DNA of 64,000 nucleotides, taken from an uncultured bacterium (GTDB taxonomy: Bacteria; Bacillota; Clostridia; Oscillospirales; Oscillospiraceae). Where the stretch lies: contig CANDCH010000001.1 of assembly GCA_947383145.1 (NCBI GenBank), positions 310,001 to 374,000 on the forward strand, written 5' to 3'. Shown here in pieces: positions 15,929 through 25,260 of this stretch (position 1 is its first letter; each line of letters starts with the position of its first letter). The translations under genes and the position numbers were made by a program. Below the pieces are notes generated by a model. That model was not told the DNA's origin, ran no database searches, and worked only from the letters and a program-made list of their open reading frames with translations.

Positions 15929-16840
15929 ACGGCCTCCGGCAAAACCGCCCTGGCCGTGGAGCTGGCCCTGCGGCTGGGCGGGGAGGTGGTGTCCGCCGAC
16001 TCCATGCAGGTCTACCGCCGCATGGACATCGGCACCGCCAAGCCCACGCAGGAGGAGATGCGGGGCGTCCCCCACCACATGCTGGACGTGGCCGGCCCGG
16101 AGGAAAGCTACTCCGTGGCCCGGTATGTCGCGGAGGCGGTCCCCGTGGTGGACGGCATTCTGGCACGGGGGCGGCTGCCCATTGTGGCCGGGGGGACGGG
16201 GCTGTACATCGACCATTTGATTGCCGGACGGCGGTTCGCCCCCTTCGCGCCGGACAGCGGCCTGCGGGAGGAGCTCCAGCGGCGGGCGCGGGAGGAGGGC
16301 CTGCCCGCCCTGCGGGAGGAGCTGGCGCGGACCGACCCGGAGGCCGCCGCCCGCATCCACCCCAACGACGAAAAACGCACCATCCGGGCCCTGGAGGTCT
16401 TTCTCTCCACGGGGAAAACCATCACCCAGCACGACCGGGAGAGCCGCGCCCTGCCCAACCGCTACGCCCCCCTGACCATCGCGCTGAACTTCCGGGAGCG
16501 CCCCTGGCTGTGGGAGCGCATCGACCGCCGGGTGGACGAGATGATGGACCGGGGGCTGGAGGGCGAGGTACGGGCCCTGCTGGCCTCGGGGGCGCCCCGG
16601 GAGGGCACCGCCATGCAGGCCATCGGCTATAAGGAGATCGCGGCGGCCCTTCTGGCGGGCCGCCCCGCCGCGGAGGGAGCCCAGGAGGTGAAGCTCCGCT
16701 CCCGGCAGTACGCCAAGCGGCAGCTCACCTGGTTCCGGCGGAATAGGGAGGCCCACTGGTATTTTTGGGAAAAAATTCCTGATCTGCCCGCCGCCGTCCA
16801 TTTTTCGACACAACTTGTCAAAGACAGTGGATTACAATAA
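15896..16840 (+). CDS. miaA: tRNA dimethylallyltransferase
   Basis: 314 residues. MiaA transfers a dimethylallyl group to A37 of tRNAs that read UNN codons. The P-loop GPTASGKT (residues 10-17), SADSMQVYRRMDIGTAKP, the GGTGLYI motif and the C-terminal RQYAKRQLTWFRR tRNA-contacting stretch are all intact. The ATG at 15896 follows GGGAGG; an identical initiation region lies 191 bases upstream but runs into a stop. hfq follows 57 bases later, the widely conserved miaA-hfq order. Confidence 0.97.
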   Translation: MNPNILVICGPTASGKTALAVELALRLGGEVVSADSMQVYRRMDIGTAKPTQEEMRGVPHHMLDVAGPEESYSVARYVAEAVPVVDGILARGRLPIVAGGTGLYIDHLIAGRRFAPFAPDSGLREELQRRAREEGLPALREELARTDPEAAARIHPNDEKRTIRALEVFLSTGKTITQHDRESRALPNRYAPLTIALNFRERPWLWERIDRRVDEMMDRGLEGEVRALLASGAPREGTAMQAIGYKEIAAALLAGRPAAEGAQEVKLRSRQYAKRQLTWFRRNREAHWYFWEKIPDLPAAVHFSTQLVKDSGLQ

Positions 16841-16897
16841 ATACACAAAAGCGCATGGCCGTTTCCGCGCTTCTAAAAAAAGAAGGAGTGTATTTAC

Positions 16898-17152
16898 ATG
16901 AGCCTTACATCCACTGTCTCCGCCGTCAAGCAGCCCAACATCCAGGACGCCTTTTTGGCCAGCGCCCGCCGCGCGGCCGCCCGTGTCACCGTATTTCTCA
17001 TGAACGGCTACCAGCTCCGGGGGGTCATCACCGCCTTTGATCCCTATGTGGTGGTGGTGGTGTCCGACGGCCGGCAGCAGGTGATCTACAAGCACGCCAT
17101 CTCCACCATCGCCCCGGAGCACCCGGTGGAGCTGGAGGAAGCGCGAGGATAG
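16898..17152 (+). CDS. hfq: RNA chaperone Hfq
   Basis: 84 residues. Sm-fold motifs are clear: the N-terminal QDAFL, VTVFLMNGYQLRG (Sm1) and YKHAIST (Sm2, the YKHA poly-U site). Hfq forms a hexameric ring that helps small RNAs pair with mRNAs. It follows miaA. The last four codons and the stop (EARG-stop, 17138-17152) lie inside the first unit of a 136-bp tandem repeat, so the C-terminus was probably altered or fixed when the repeat arrived. Confidence 0.96.
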   Translation: MSLTSTVSAVKQPNIQDAFLASARRAAARVTVFLMNGYQLRGVITAFDPYVVVVVSDGRQQVIYKHAISTIAPEHPVELEEARG

Positions 17153-17408
17153 CCGCGCAGGGACGCTTGGAGCGCAGCGAAAGCAAAACCCCAAGGCCCG
17201 CAAAGCGGGACTGGGTTTTGCTTGAGGCGCAGCGAAAGCGGCCCGGCCGCGCGGCCAATCCGAGCGTGACAAGGAAGCGCGAGGATAGCCGCGCAGGGAC
17301 GCTTGGAGCGCAGCGAAAGCAAAACCCCAAGGCCCGCAAAGCGGGACTGGGTTTTGCTTGAGGCGCAGCGAAAGCGGCCCGGCCGCGCGGCCAATCCGAG
17401 CGTGACAG
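17137..17408. repeat. Tandem 136-bp repeat after hfq (two units)
   Basis: Units 17137-17272 and 17273-17408 are almost identical. Each holds a core hairpin (17184-17220 and 17320-17356) that on the minus strand reads CAAAACCC, CCCGC-TTT-GCGGG, GGGGTTTTG, then TCGCTGCGCTCCAAGC. A GGCCGCGCGGCC palindrome lies near the other end. Related copies are at 8278-8413 and 58484-58675. The first unit overlaps the hfq stop codon. Nothing else is seen between hfq and the gene at 17457. Confidence 0.9.
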
Positions 17409-17456
17409 CGGATTCACACCGCCCGGTATTCAGAGAGAAAAAGGACTGATATCAAG

Positions 17457-18725
17457 TTGAAAGAGAGCACCCTGGCCACAAAATTCATGATCGCCATTTT
17501 ATGCCTGGGCGTGGCCGCCTACCTGGCCGTTTACCTCTTCCACGGCTGGGACGAAGGCGTGGCCACCACCCGGGCCTACGCCTACTCCCTGGACGCCGGC
17601 TGTGAGGCGGTGGGCATTCTGGTGCGCGAGGAAACCCCCCTGTCCGCCGGCGGCACGGGCTATGTGGACCAGATTCTGGCGGAGGGGGCCAAGGCCGCCG
17701 CCGGGGACCCGGTGGCCCTGCTGTACAGCGACCCCTCCGCCCTCACCACCCGGCAGTCCATCCGCACCCTGGAGGCGGAGATCCAGCAATTGGAGTACGC
17801 CCTCAGCTCAGGCGCCCAGACCGCCGGCGCCGCCCAGCTGGACGCCCAGGTTATCTCCTCCATCGCCGCCCTGCGCGCCCTGGCCGCCCGGGGGGACCTC
17901 ACCGCACTGGAGGACTCCGCCCTCCACCTGCGCTCCATGGTCTTCAAGCGGGATTACGCCTACGGCGACACCGCCGCCGCGGGCCAGCTGAGCCAGCTCA
18001 TCGCGGACAAGCGGGCCCAGCTGGAGCAGCTGAACAGCTCCCTGAGCCAGGTGTCCACCACGGTATACGCCCCCATGTCCGGCGTGTTCTCCGCCGGGGC
18101 GGACGGCTGGGAGGAGGCGGCCTCCCCGGATATTCTGGACGGGCTCACCGCGGGAAGCCTGTCCGCGCTGCTGAAGGAGCAGCACAGCCCCGCCCCCTCC
18201 TCGGTGGGAAAGCTGGTCACCGGCTCCACCTGGTGGTTCGCCGCCCTGCTGGAGGGCGCGGACACCGGCCTCCAGGCCGGACGGCGGTATGCGCTGAACT
18301 TCTCCGGGGACTATTTCGGGCAGATCGTCATGACCCTGGAGCGGATCGCCCTGGAGGAGGACCAGACCCTGGCCGTCTTCTCCTGCCGCTCCCATCTGGC
18401 GGACACCGCCATGCTTCGGATTCAGACGGTGGACGTGATCACCCAGACCCTGGAGGGCATCCGCATTCCCCGGAAGGCCCTGCGGGTGGAGACCGTGCAG
18501 GAGGAGCAGGAGGAGGAGGACGGCGTTCCCCGGGAGGTCAACCGCTACTATGTGTTCACCGTAATCCGCTCTCAGGCCTGGAAGCAGGAGGTGGAGGTGC
18601 TGTACACCGACCCCTCCTTCTACCTGGTCCGTCCGGCGAACCCCGCCGCCGCCAACCGGCTGCGGCCGGGTGACGAGGTCATTCTGAACTCCTCCGGCAT
18701 TTACGACGGAAAGGTAGTGCGCTGA
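17457..18725 (+). CDS. HlyD-like membrane-anchored adaptor protein
   Basis: 422 residues starting at a TTG. One N-terminal membrane helix (about residues 8-27) is followed by an extracytoplasmic part: a biotinyl-lipoyl-like segment (GYVDQILAEGAKAAAGDPVALLYS), a coiled-coil stretch rich in Ala, Leu and Gln (about 95-200), and a beta-rich C-terminus with GIRIPRKALRVE, as in HlyD/RND membrane-fusion proteins. No transporter gene is adjacent. It heads a yggS-sepF-divIVA cluster, so a division or envelope role is more likely than efflux. The start codon is uncertain; AAAAAGGA lies about 12 bases upstream. Confidence 0.75.
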   Translation: MKESTLATKFMIAILCLGVAAYLAVYLFHGWDEGVATTRAYAYSLDAGCEAVGILVREETPLSAGGTGYVDQILAEGAKAAAGDPVALLYSDPSALTTRQSIRTLEAEIQQLEYALSSGAQTAGAAQLDAQVISSIAALRALAARGDLTALEDSALHLRSMVFKRDYAYGDTAAAGQLSQLIADKRAQLEQLNSSLSQVSTTVYAPMSGVFSAGADGWEEAASPDILDGLTAGSLSALLKEQHSPAPSSVGKLVTGSTWWFAALLEGADTGLQAGRRYALNFSGDYFGQIVMTLERIALEEDQTLAVFSCRSHLADTAMLRIQTVDVITQTLEGIRIPRKALRVETVQEEQEEEDGVPREVNRYYVFTVIRSQAWKQEVEVLYTDPSFYLVRPANPAAANRLRPGDEVILNSSGIYDGKVVR

Positions 18726-18817
18726 GCCGCCGCAGGCGGCGCGGATAAATTCCAGCGCATAAACCCCGGGGCCCCGCGAACAGGCAAAGCCCCGCGGCAA
18801 TAGGAGGCTGCTGTCAT

Positions 18818-19531
18818 ATGGATTTGAGAGAGAAAATCGCCGGGCTCCGGGCGGGCATGGACGCCGCCGCCCGGGCCGCGGGCCGGGACCCGGCAGACGT
18901 AGCCCTGCTGGCCGCCACCAAAACCCAGAGCTCGGACGCCATCCGCGCCGCCATCGCCGCCGGCGTGACGCTGTGCGGGGAGAACCGGGTGCAGGAGCTC
19001 GACGCCCACCTGGCGGACGGCGCCTACGCCGGGGCGTCGGTCCACTTCATCGGCCACCTCCAGACCAACAAGGTGAAGCACGTGGTGGGCCGGGTGGCGC
19101 TGATCCACTCCATCTCGTCGGAAAAGCTGCTCCGGGCCGTCTCCGCCCAGGCGGACAAGCTGGGGCTGGTCCAGGACATCCTGCTGGAAATCAACCTGGC
19201 GGGGGAGGCGTCCAAGTCCGGCTTCCCGCCGGAGGAGGCCCTGCCCGCCGCCGCCCTGTGCGCCCAGCTGTCCGGCGTCCGGCTCCGGGGACTGATGTGC
19301 ATCCCCCCCGCGGCGGCGGCTCCGGGAGAAAATCTTCCCTATTTTCAAAAATTGCGCCAGTTGGCTGTTGACATAACGGGGAAAATATTAGATAATAGGA
19401 TAGATATGGACGTGCTTTCCATGGGGATGAGCGGCGACTGGCCCGACGCCATTGCCGCGGGCTCCACCTGCATCCGCGTTGGCTCCGCTCTATTCGGGCC
19501 CCGCCCGCCTATGTCGCCTCGGAAGGACTGA
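18818..19531 (+). CDS. yggS: PLP-homeostasis protein YggS/YlmE
   Basis: 237 residues. The fold-type III PLP-binding lysine lies in AATKTQ (Lys35), and CGENRVQEL, HFIGHLQTNKVK, the SMGMSGDW phosphate-binding segment and RVGSALFG are all intact. The protein binds pyridoxal phosphate and keeps its free pool balanced rather than catalysing a known reaction. It precedes sepF, the ylmE-ylmF order of Gram-positive division clusters. Confidence 0.95.
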   Translation: MDLREKIAGLRAGMDAAARAAGRDPADVALLAATKTQSSDAIRAAIAAGVTLCGENRVQELDAHLADGAYAGASVHFIGHLQTNKVKHVVGRVALIHSISSEKLLRAVSAQADKLGLVQDILLEINLAGEASKSGFPPEEALPAAALCAQLSGVRLRGLMCIPPAAAAPGENLPYFQKLRQLAVDITGKILDNRIDMDVLSMGMSGDWPDAIAAGSTCIRVGSALFGPRPPMSPRKD

Positions 19532-19574
19532 CCCTCGGTTACTTCCCTGATTCACCTGAAGGGAGACTGTCAAT

Positions 19575-20042
19575 ATGAGCTTATTTGATGAACTCAAGCG
19601 CCTCGCGCGCCCCTATGAGGACGAGGAGGACGACGAGTATGAGGAGGATTTCACCCCGGTGAGCAGCCAGAAGGACCCCCCCAGGGACCGGGACCGCGAC
19701 CGCGACCGGGAGCGGGACCGCGAGCCGGACCGCCGCAACAACAAGGTGGTCAACATCCACACCACCACCCAGCTCCAGGTGGTGCTGGTGAGCCCCACCC
19801 GGTTCGAGAACGCCTCCGAGATCGCCGACCACCTGCGGGACAAGCGCACCGTGGTGCTCAACCTGGAGCAGACCGACAAGAACATCGCCCGCCGCCTCAT
19901 CGACTTCCTGTCCGGCGTGGCCTACGCCAACGAGGGCACCATCAAGAAGGTGGCGTTGTCCACCTACATTATCACCCCCTACAACGTGGAGATTCTGGGC
20001 GACCTCATCGACGAGCTGGAAAACAACGGCCTGTATTTTTGA
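19575..20042 (+). CDS. sepF: Cell division protein SepF
   Basis: 155 residues. Layout: a short amphipathic N-terminal helix (MSLFDELKRLA) that binds membrane, an acidic stretch, a linker of alternating Arg and Asp (about residues 37-52), then the conserved SepF domain with VVLNLEQTDKNIARRLIDFLSG. SepF polymerises on the membrane and anchors FtsZ. The RD-repeat linker is unusually regular. Divisome neighbours yggS and divIVA support the call. Confidence 0.95.
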   Translation: MSLFDELKRLARPYEDEEDDEYEEDFTPVSSQKDPPRDRDRDRDRERDREPDRRNNKVVNIHTTTQLQVVLVSPTRFENASEIADHLRDKRTVVLNLEQTDKNIARRLIDFLSGVAYANEGTIKKVALSTYIITPYNVEILGDLIDELENNGLYF

Positions 20043-20061
20043 CATAAGGGGGACTTGACCG

Positions 20062-20802
20062 ATGATGACACCGCAGGAGGTGGCCAGCCACTCCTTTGCC
20101 AAGGCCACCCTGGGGGGCTATAACCTGGCCCAGGTGGACGAGTTTCTGGACGAGCTCACCGAGGACTACGCCGCCCTTTACAACGAGAACGCCATTCTGA
20201 AAAACAAACTGAAGGTGCTCAGCGACACGGTGGAGGAATACCGCGCCACCGAGGCCACCATGCGCAAAACCCTGCTTGCCGCCCAGCAGATGGCGGACGC
20301 CATGGTGAGCGACGCGGAGAAGAAGCGCGCCGAGCTGGTGGGGGAGGCGGAGCACAACGCCCAGGCCCGGGTGGACGAGCTGAAGCAGGCCGTGGCCGCG
20401 GAGGAATTCCGGCTGAAGCAGGCTCAGGAGTCCACCGCCGCCTACGTGCGCAAGCTGGCCCAGGCCCACGAGGAGGAGCTGGCTTTCCTGTCCAACCTGG
20501 GCAAGCTGGTGCCCCCGGAGGCGGCCGCCGCCGTGAAGAACGACCCCTCCGCCGAGATCAAGGCGGCGCTGGACGCCAAGGCCCGGGAGGAGGAGCAGGC
20601 TCAGGCTCAAGCCCAGGCACAGGCCCAGCAGGCCGCGGCTCAGCCGGCCGCCCCCCGGCTGGTGGCGGTGGGCCCCGACGACGATATCCCCCCCATGCCC
20701 CCGGAGCTCGCCGCCCAGGGGCAGGACGAGTTTGAGCTGGACCCGGACGCCACCCGGCGGTATACCGATTTGAAGTTCGGGAAGGACTATCAGATTCAAT
20801 GA
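20062..20802 (+). CDS. divIVA: DivIVA-domain protein
   Basis: 246 residues. The N-terminal membrane-binding domain is clear (PQEVASHSFAKATLGGYNLAQVDEFLDEL), followed by a long coiled coil (about 30-155) and a Gln/Ala/Pro-rich tail with an (AQ)n run near residue 195. DivIVA marks curved membrane at poles and septa and recruits partners. It starts 19 bases after sepF and ends at a terminator. Confidence 0.95.
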   Translation: MMTPQEVASHSFAKATLGGYNLAQVDEFLDELTEDYAALYNENAILKNKLKVLSDTVEEYRATEATMRKTLLAAQQMADAMVSDAEKKRAELVGEAEHNAQARVDELKQAVAAEEFRLKQAQESTAAYVRKLAQAHEEELAFLSNLGKLVPPEAAAAVKNDPSAEIKAALDAKAREEEQAQAQAQAQAQQAAAQPAAPRLVAVGPDDDIPPMPPELAAQGQDEFELDPDATRRYTDLKFGKDYQIQ

Positions 20803-20805
20803 CAT

Positions 20806-20844
20806 AAAAAGGAGAAGCTGAGGCCATCCCCGCTTCTCCTTTTT
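20806..20844 (+). terminator. Terminator after divIVA
   Basis: AAAAAGGAGAAG and CTTCTCCTTTTT form a 12-bp stem with a 15-base loop; the 3' arm supplies the T-run. Confidence 0.85.
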
Positions 20845-20865
20845 ACATATGGGAGGCGGAGTGCG

Positions 20866-21024
20866 GTGAAAAAATCTTGGCTGGACGTGGTAGACCAGAT
20901 CTGGGAGATCATCGACATCCGCGGCGCTTATATAGATTGGATTCGTGACAAGCCCCTGTGGGTCAAAATCGTCCCGCCGCTGATCCTTCTGGCCCTCTAT
21001 CTCCTGATGCTCTTCCTCCCATGA
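20866..21024 (+). CDS. Small single-pass membrane protein
   Basis: 52 residues from a GTG start, with GGGAGG eight bases upstream. The N-terminal half is amphipathic (KKSWLDVVDQIWEIIDIRG) and the C-terminal third is a strongly hydrophobic helix (IVPPLILLALYLLMLFLP). I do not recognise it. It lies 22 bases after the divIVA terminator, so it may be read through from the division cluster. The good ribosome binding site and coherent hydropathy support a real gene. Confidence 0.6.
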   Translation: MKKSWLDVVDQIWEIIDIRGAYIDWIRDKPLWVKIVPPLILLALYLLMLFLP

Positions 21025-21164
21025 AAACGCCAAAAGCTCACTACGGTTCACTCCCCCCAGTTTGTTATTAAAAATTTATCCTGGACAATATATGGCTTGC
21101 TATGTTAAGATAAGATTGTGAGAGTATCGGATTAAACGTTGAATTGGAAAGGAGGCTGCGCGTC

Positions 21165-21662
21165 ATGAAAAAGCGTTTTTTGTATTCAGTGCTGCCACTG
21201 CTGTTGCTTCTGACGTTCAGCGGAGGCGTGGTGGAAGCTCAGGCCATGGAGGGCCCCATTGAGAGTCCCTGCCGCTCTGTGGACACGGGCATGGCCGTGC
21301 CGGTGGATGAATTCGGGTCGCCGGAGTGGTTTACCGCCATGCAGGAGATGTGTCGGCGTCACGCCGGGGACCCCTGCGGCAGCTATCATACCCAGTTGAG
21401 TTTTTTCAGCAGCTACGGCTGTGACGACATTTGCTGCACAAACCCCAGCCATTTCCACTGGTGTCCGTCCACCTGCGAATATCCCGAGCATTTCCACAGT
21501 GAGGCTGAATACCGCAGCGCCGGAGCGGCACAGGCTCCGCCCTGCCCCTGCCACAGCACCCCCGCTTACCCGCTCCTGCCCGAAGAGGAGGACGTTTACT
21601 GGCAGACTGTCCGGGAAGCTTGGCTCTCCGGCGCCTCCCGCGCCCTTCCCTTCGCCGGTTAG
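21165..21662 (+). CDS. Secreted Cys/His-rich protein, unknown function
   Basis: 165 residues. A signal peptide is clear (MKKRF, hydrophobic LLPLLLLL-type core, cleavage probably after EAQA near residue 27). The mature part has about 11 cysteines and 9 histidines packed in its middle, for example CDDICC, SHFHWCP, CEYPEHFH and CPCH, suggesting a disulfide-bonded and possibly metal-binding domain. No family recognised. The ATG at 21165 has AAAGGAGG upstream. It is a single gene ended by its own terminator. Confidence 0.75.
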   Translation: MKKRFLYSVLPLLLLLTFSGGVVEAQAMEGPIESPCRSVDTGMAVPVDEFGSPEWFTAMQEMCRRHAGDPCGSYHTQLSFFSSYGCDDICCTNPSHFHWCPSTCEYPEHFHSEAEYRSAGAAQAPPCPCHSTPAYPLLPEEEDVYWQTVREAWLSGASRALPFAG

Positions 21663-21675
21663 CTGGCAGCATTAA

Positions 21676-21701
21676 GCGCCCCCTCCAGGGGGGCGCTTTT
21701 T
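21676..21701 (+). terminator. Terminator of the Cys/His-rich protein gene
   Basis: GCGCCCCC-TCCA-GGGGGGCGC followed by TTTTT. Confidence 0.9.
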
Positions 21702-21727
21702 CTGCGCGCCGTTCCTCACAATAAACC

Positions 21728-21751
21728 GGCCCCCCGCCGGAGCGGGGGGCC
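21728..21751. terminator. Hairpin between convergent genes, probable gap terminator
   Basis: GGCCCCCCGC-CGGA-GCGGGGGGCC, a perfect 10-bp stem. CTTTT follows on the plus strand and GGTTTATTG on the minus strand, so it may act in both directions. Confidence 0.6.
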
Positions 21752-21774
21752 CTTTTCACGGTTTTGACCGCAGA

Positions 21775-22842
<1,068 letters not shown>

Positions 22843-22869
22843 CTATCGGGCGCGCAAAAGGAAGGGGTA

Positions 22870-22887
22870 TTGTGAAAAATTTTTCAA
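22870..22887. promoter_or_regulatory. Rex-like operator upstream of gap
   Basis: TTGTGAA-AAAT-TTTTCAA: a perfect left half of the Rex consensus TTGTGAA-N4-TTCACAA and a 5/7 right half. It sits about 30 bases upstream of the gap -10 box. gap is a known Rex target in Clostridia; the site is inference from sequence. Confidence 0.5.
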
Positions 22888-22983
22888 ACTTTTTTCTCAC
22901 GCCTTTGGCAAAATGGAAGATTTCGGGCATTTTCCCCCTCCGTCTTCCACAAAGCGGAAATTCCCCCGCCTTGACAGGGCTGG

Positions 22984-22989
22984 TATAAT
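22984..22989 (+). promoter_or_regulatory. Extended -10 promoter of the CLC gene
   Basis: TGGTATAAT, an extended -10 element 41 bases before the start codon. The TTGACA nearby is only 7 bases away and cannot be its -35. Confidence 0.55.
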
Positions 22990-23029
22990 GGTGCGGTGAG
23001 AAAACGGGAAAGCAGAGGGGGACTCCGCC

Positions 23030-24298
23030 ATGGTAAAACTGCTGGAAAAAAAGCTTCTGGGCGCTCTGCCCACCCTCCGGGCGCTGGGGCAGTGGCTGGT
23101 GCTGGCGGGGCTGGCGGGGCTGGCCTGCGGACTGGCGGGGGCGGCCTTCACTTGGTGCGTGGCCCAGGCCGCGGCCCTGCGCGCCGCCCACCCCTGGCTG
23201 CTGTTGTGCATGCCCCTGGCGGGGCTGGCCATCGTGTTCAGCTACCGCGCCGCCGGCATGGAGAACGACAGCGGCACCAACCAGATCATTGCCAGCGTCC
23301 GGGGCGGGGAGCGGCCCCCGGTGCGGCTGGCCCCGCTGATCTTCCTGGGTTCGGCGCTCACCCATCTCACCGGCGGCAGCGCCGGCCGGGAGGGGGCCGC
23401 CTTACAGATCGGCGGCAGCATCTCGGCGGGGGTGGGGCGGCTGCTCCGCCTGGGGGACCGAAACACCAACACCATCATCCAGTGCGGCATGGCGGGGCTG
23501 TTCTCCGCCCTGTTCGGCACCCCTCTCACCGCCACCGTGTTCGCCATGGAGGTGGTGAACGTGGGCCATTTCCGTTACGCCGCCCTGTTTCCCTGCCTGC
23601 TGTCCGCCCTCGTTGCCGACTCCATCCCCCGGCTGCTGGGCCTGCCCGCCGAGGCGTACCGCCTGTCCGGCCTGCCGGACCTGGGGCCGCTCCCCATGCT
23701 CCAATGCGGGGCGCTGGCCGTCCTGGCGGCGCTGGTGTCCATCGCCTTCTGCGCGCTCATGCACCAGGCTGCCCATCTCTACAAGACGTATCTCCCCAAC
23801 CAGTACCTGCGGGCCGTGGCCGGGGCCGTTCTGGTCGTCGTCCTCACCGTGATCGAGGGCAGCGGCGACTACAACGGCGCGGGGGGCCACGTCATTGAGC
23901 TGGCGGTGGAGGGACAGGTCCGCGTCCCCTGGGCCTTTTTGCTGAAAATGCTGTTCACCGCCCTCACCCTGGGGGCGGGCTTCCGGGGGGGCGAGATCGT
24001 CCCCACCCTGTTCATCGGCTCCACCTTCGGCTGCGCCGTGGGGCCGCTGCTGGGGCTGGACCCCGCCTTCGCCGCCGCCGTGTCCATGATCGCCCTGTTC
24101 TGCGGCGTGGTGAACTGCCCCCTGGCCTCCATCTTCCTGGCCGTCGAGCTGTTCGGCGGGGAGGGCCTGCTGTTCTTCGCCCTGGCCTGTTCGCTGAGCT
24201 TCCTGGTCAGCGGGCGGTACTCGCTGTATTCCAGCCAGAACATCGTGTACTCCAAGCTGGAGGCCCGGCTGGACGATCAATATCAGAAAGGAAGTTAA
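23030..24298 (+). CDS. CLC-family anion channel/antiporter with atypical pore motifs
   Basis: 422 residues, about ten hydrophobic helices. The CLC fold is clear from GGSAGREGAALQIGG (residues 115-129) and GFRGGEIVPTLFIGSTFGC. The pore motifs differ from canonical Cl- channels: GSGIP is NDSGTNQ (about 79-85) and GREGP is GREGA. Such changes are seen in the fluoride-exporting CLC-F clade, so F-/H+ antiport is possible; no fluoride riboswitch is visible upstream. The glutamate of GREG (Glu121), the gating residue, is kept. It is divergent from gap. Confidence 0.88.
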   Translation: MVKLLEKKLLGALPTLRALGQWLVLAGLAGLACGLAGAAFTWCVAQAAALRAAHPWLLLCMPLAGLAIVFSYRAAGMENDSGTNQIIASVRGGERPPVRLAPLIFLGSALTHLTGGSAGREGAALQIGGSISAGVGRLLRLGDRNTNTIIQCGMAGLFSALFGTPLTATVFAMEVVNVGHFRYAALFPCLLSALVADSIPRLLGLPAEAYRLSGLPDLGPLPMLQCGALAVLAALVSIAFCALMHQAAHLYKTYLPNQYLRAVAGAVLVVVLTVIEGSGDYNGAGGHVIELAVEGQVRVPWAFLLKMLFTALTLGAGFRGGEIVPTLFIGSTFGCAVGPLLGLDPAFAAAVSMIALFCGVVNCPLASIFLAVELFGGEGLLFFALACSLSFLVSGRYSLYSSQNIVYSKLEARLDDQYQKGS

Positions 24299-24302
24299 AC
24301 CC

Positions 24303-25160
24303 ATGCTGAGACTGTTACAGGAATCGGAATTTGACCGTTACATTGAGTTTGCCTACGGTTTGGCCCTGGACCCCGCCCGGTCGGGCTACCCCACCTACTG
24401 CGACGGCATGAAAACCAAACAGGATTTCATCGACCGAACCCGGAAATCCCTGGACCGCCCCGGCGAGGACGTCCTGCTGTTTGTGGTAGACGGGGAGGCG
24501 GAGGGCCTCATCGCCTTTGAGCACCCGGAGGAGGAGCGCTACCTCCACACCCACACCTTCAACATCCGCCGGGATACCGGGAGGGCCCTGGCGGAGTTTG
24601 TGGACTACTGCCGGGCGCGGTGGCCGGGGTTCACCCTGGACCTGGGCTTTCCGGCGGAGAATGCGGAGGCCCTGGGCTGGCTGGAGGGGCGGGGCGTGCC
24701 CTGCAATGAGCGGTCCTGGAACTTCCTGCTGAATCTGGACGGGTACGAGCCCCTGCCGGAGGACCCGTCCGTGCGGCGAATCACGGCGGAGAACTTCGAG
24801 GACTTCGCCGCCGTCCACCGCCAAATTCAGGGGGATATGTATTGGAACTGCGACCGGGTGCGAAACACCCTGGACAGGTGGGCAATTTTCGTCGCCGGGG
24901 CAGGGGAAGCCGCCGGGGAGGTGCTCATGACCCTGGACGATGATCCCCATCAGGAGATTTTCGCCCTGGAATTCGCGGACGGGCAGTATCACGGAGAGGC
25001 GTTCCGGGGACTGCTCACCGCCGCGCTGAACTGCCTGAAGGCCCGCGGGACGAAATGGCTCACCTTCTTCGTGGACGAGGGCGCTCCCGAGGGGGAGGCG
25101 CTGCGGACGCTGGGTTTCCGGCTGGTGGGGACGTTCGTCTGCCACCGGCTGGCGCTGTAA
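24303..25160 (+). CDS. GNAT-like protein, probably tandem acetyltransferase domains
   Basis: 285 residues. The second half resembles a GNAT domain (VRRITAENFEDFAAVHRQIQGDMYWN, then EALRTLGFRLVGTFVCHRLAL at the end), and the first half may be a degenerate copy. The acetyl-CoA loop is not canonical in either half. Substrate unknown. It starts 4 bases after the CLC stop, with AAAGGAAG inside the CLC end, so the two genes are co-transcribed. Confidence 0.65.
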   Translation: MLRLLQESEFDRYIEFAYGLALDPARSGYPTYCDGMKTKQDFIDRTRKSLDRPGEDVLLFVVDGEAEGLIAFEHPEEERYLHTHTFNIRRDTGRALAEFVDYCRARWPGFTLDLGFPAENAEALGWLEGRGVPCNERSWNFLLNLDGYEPLPEDPSVRRITAENFEDFAAVHRQIQGDMYWNCDRVRNTLDRWAIFVAGAGEAAGEVLMTLDDDPHQEIFALEFADGQYHGEAFRGLLTAALNCLKARGTKWLTFFVDEGAPEGEALRTLGFRLVGTFVCHRLAL

Positions 25161-25173
25161 CGGGTCCGCTGAC

Positions 25174-25228
25174 TGCCTCCGGCGGGTTCCTTTTTCTCGA
25201 GAGAAAAAGGAACCGAAAAAGAGCTTGA
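25174..25228 (+). repeat. Variable palindrome element, copy C
   Basis: Flank TGCCTCCGGCGG, palindrome GGTTCCTTTTTCTC/GAGAAAAAGGAACC (25185-25214), then GAAAAAGAGCTTG. Same layout as copies A, B, D and E but with different stem bases. Confidence 0.75.
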
Positions 25229-25259
25229 AACGGCCCTGTCCGAAGGGACAGGGCCGTTT
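25228..25259. terminator. Hairpin between convergent genes
   Basis: AAACGGCCCTGTCC-GAAG-GGACAGGGCCGTTT, a 14-bp perfect stem immediately before the XRE stop codon. Likely a shared terminator of the GNAT-like and XRE genes, although T-runs are short. Confidence 0.6.
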
Positions 25260-25260
25260 G

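Noticed and set aside
17137-17408. CRISPR array
   Set aside because: Only two units, 136 bp each and near identical throughout, with no short repeats separated by unique spacers.
17028-17417. Repeated frame encoding QAKPSPALRALGF-type peptides after hfq
   Set aside because: It is produced by the tandem repeat itself, has no start signal and the frame differs between repeat copies elsewhere.
22971-22989. TTGACA near the CLC promoter as a -35 box
   Set aside because: Only seven bases separate it from TATAAT, too short for a sigma-A promoter.
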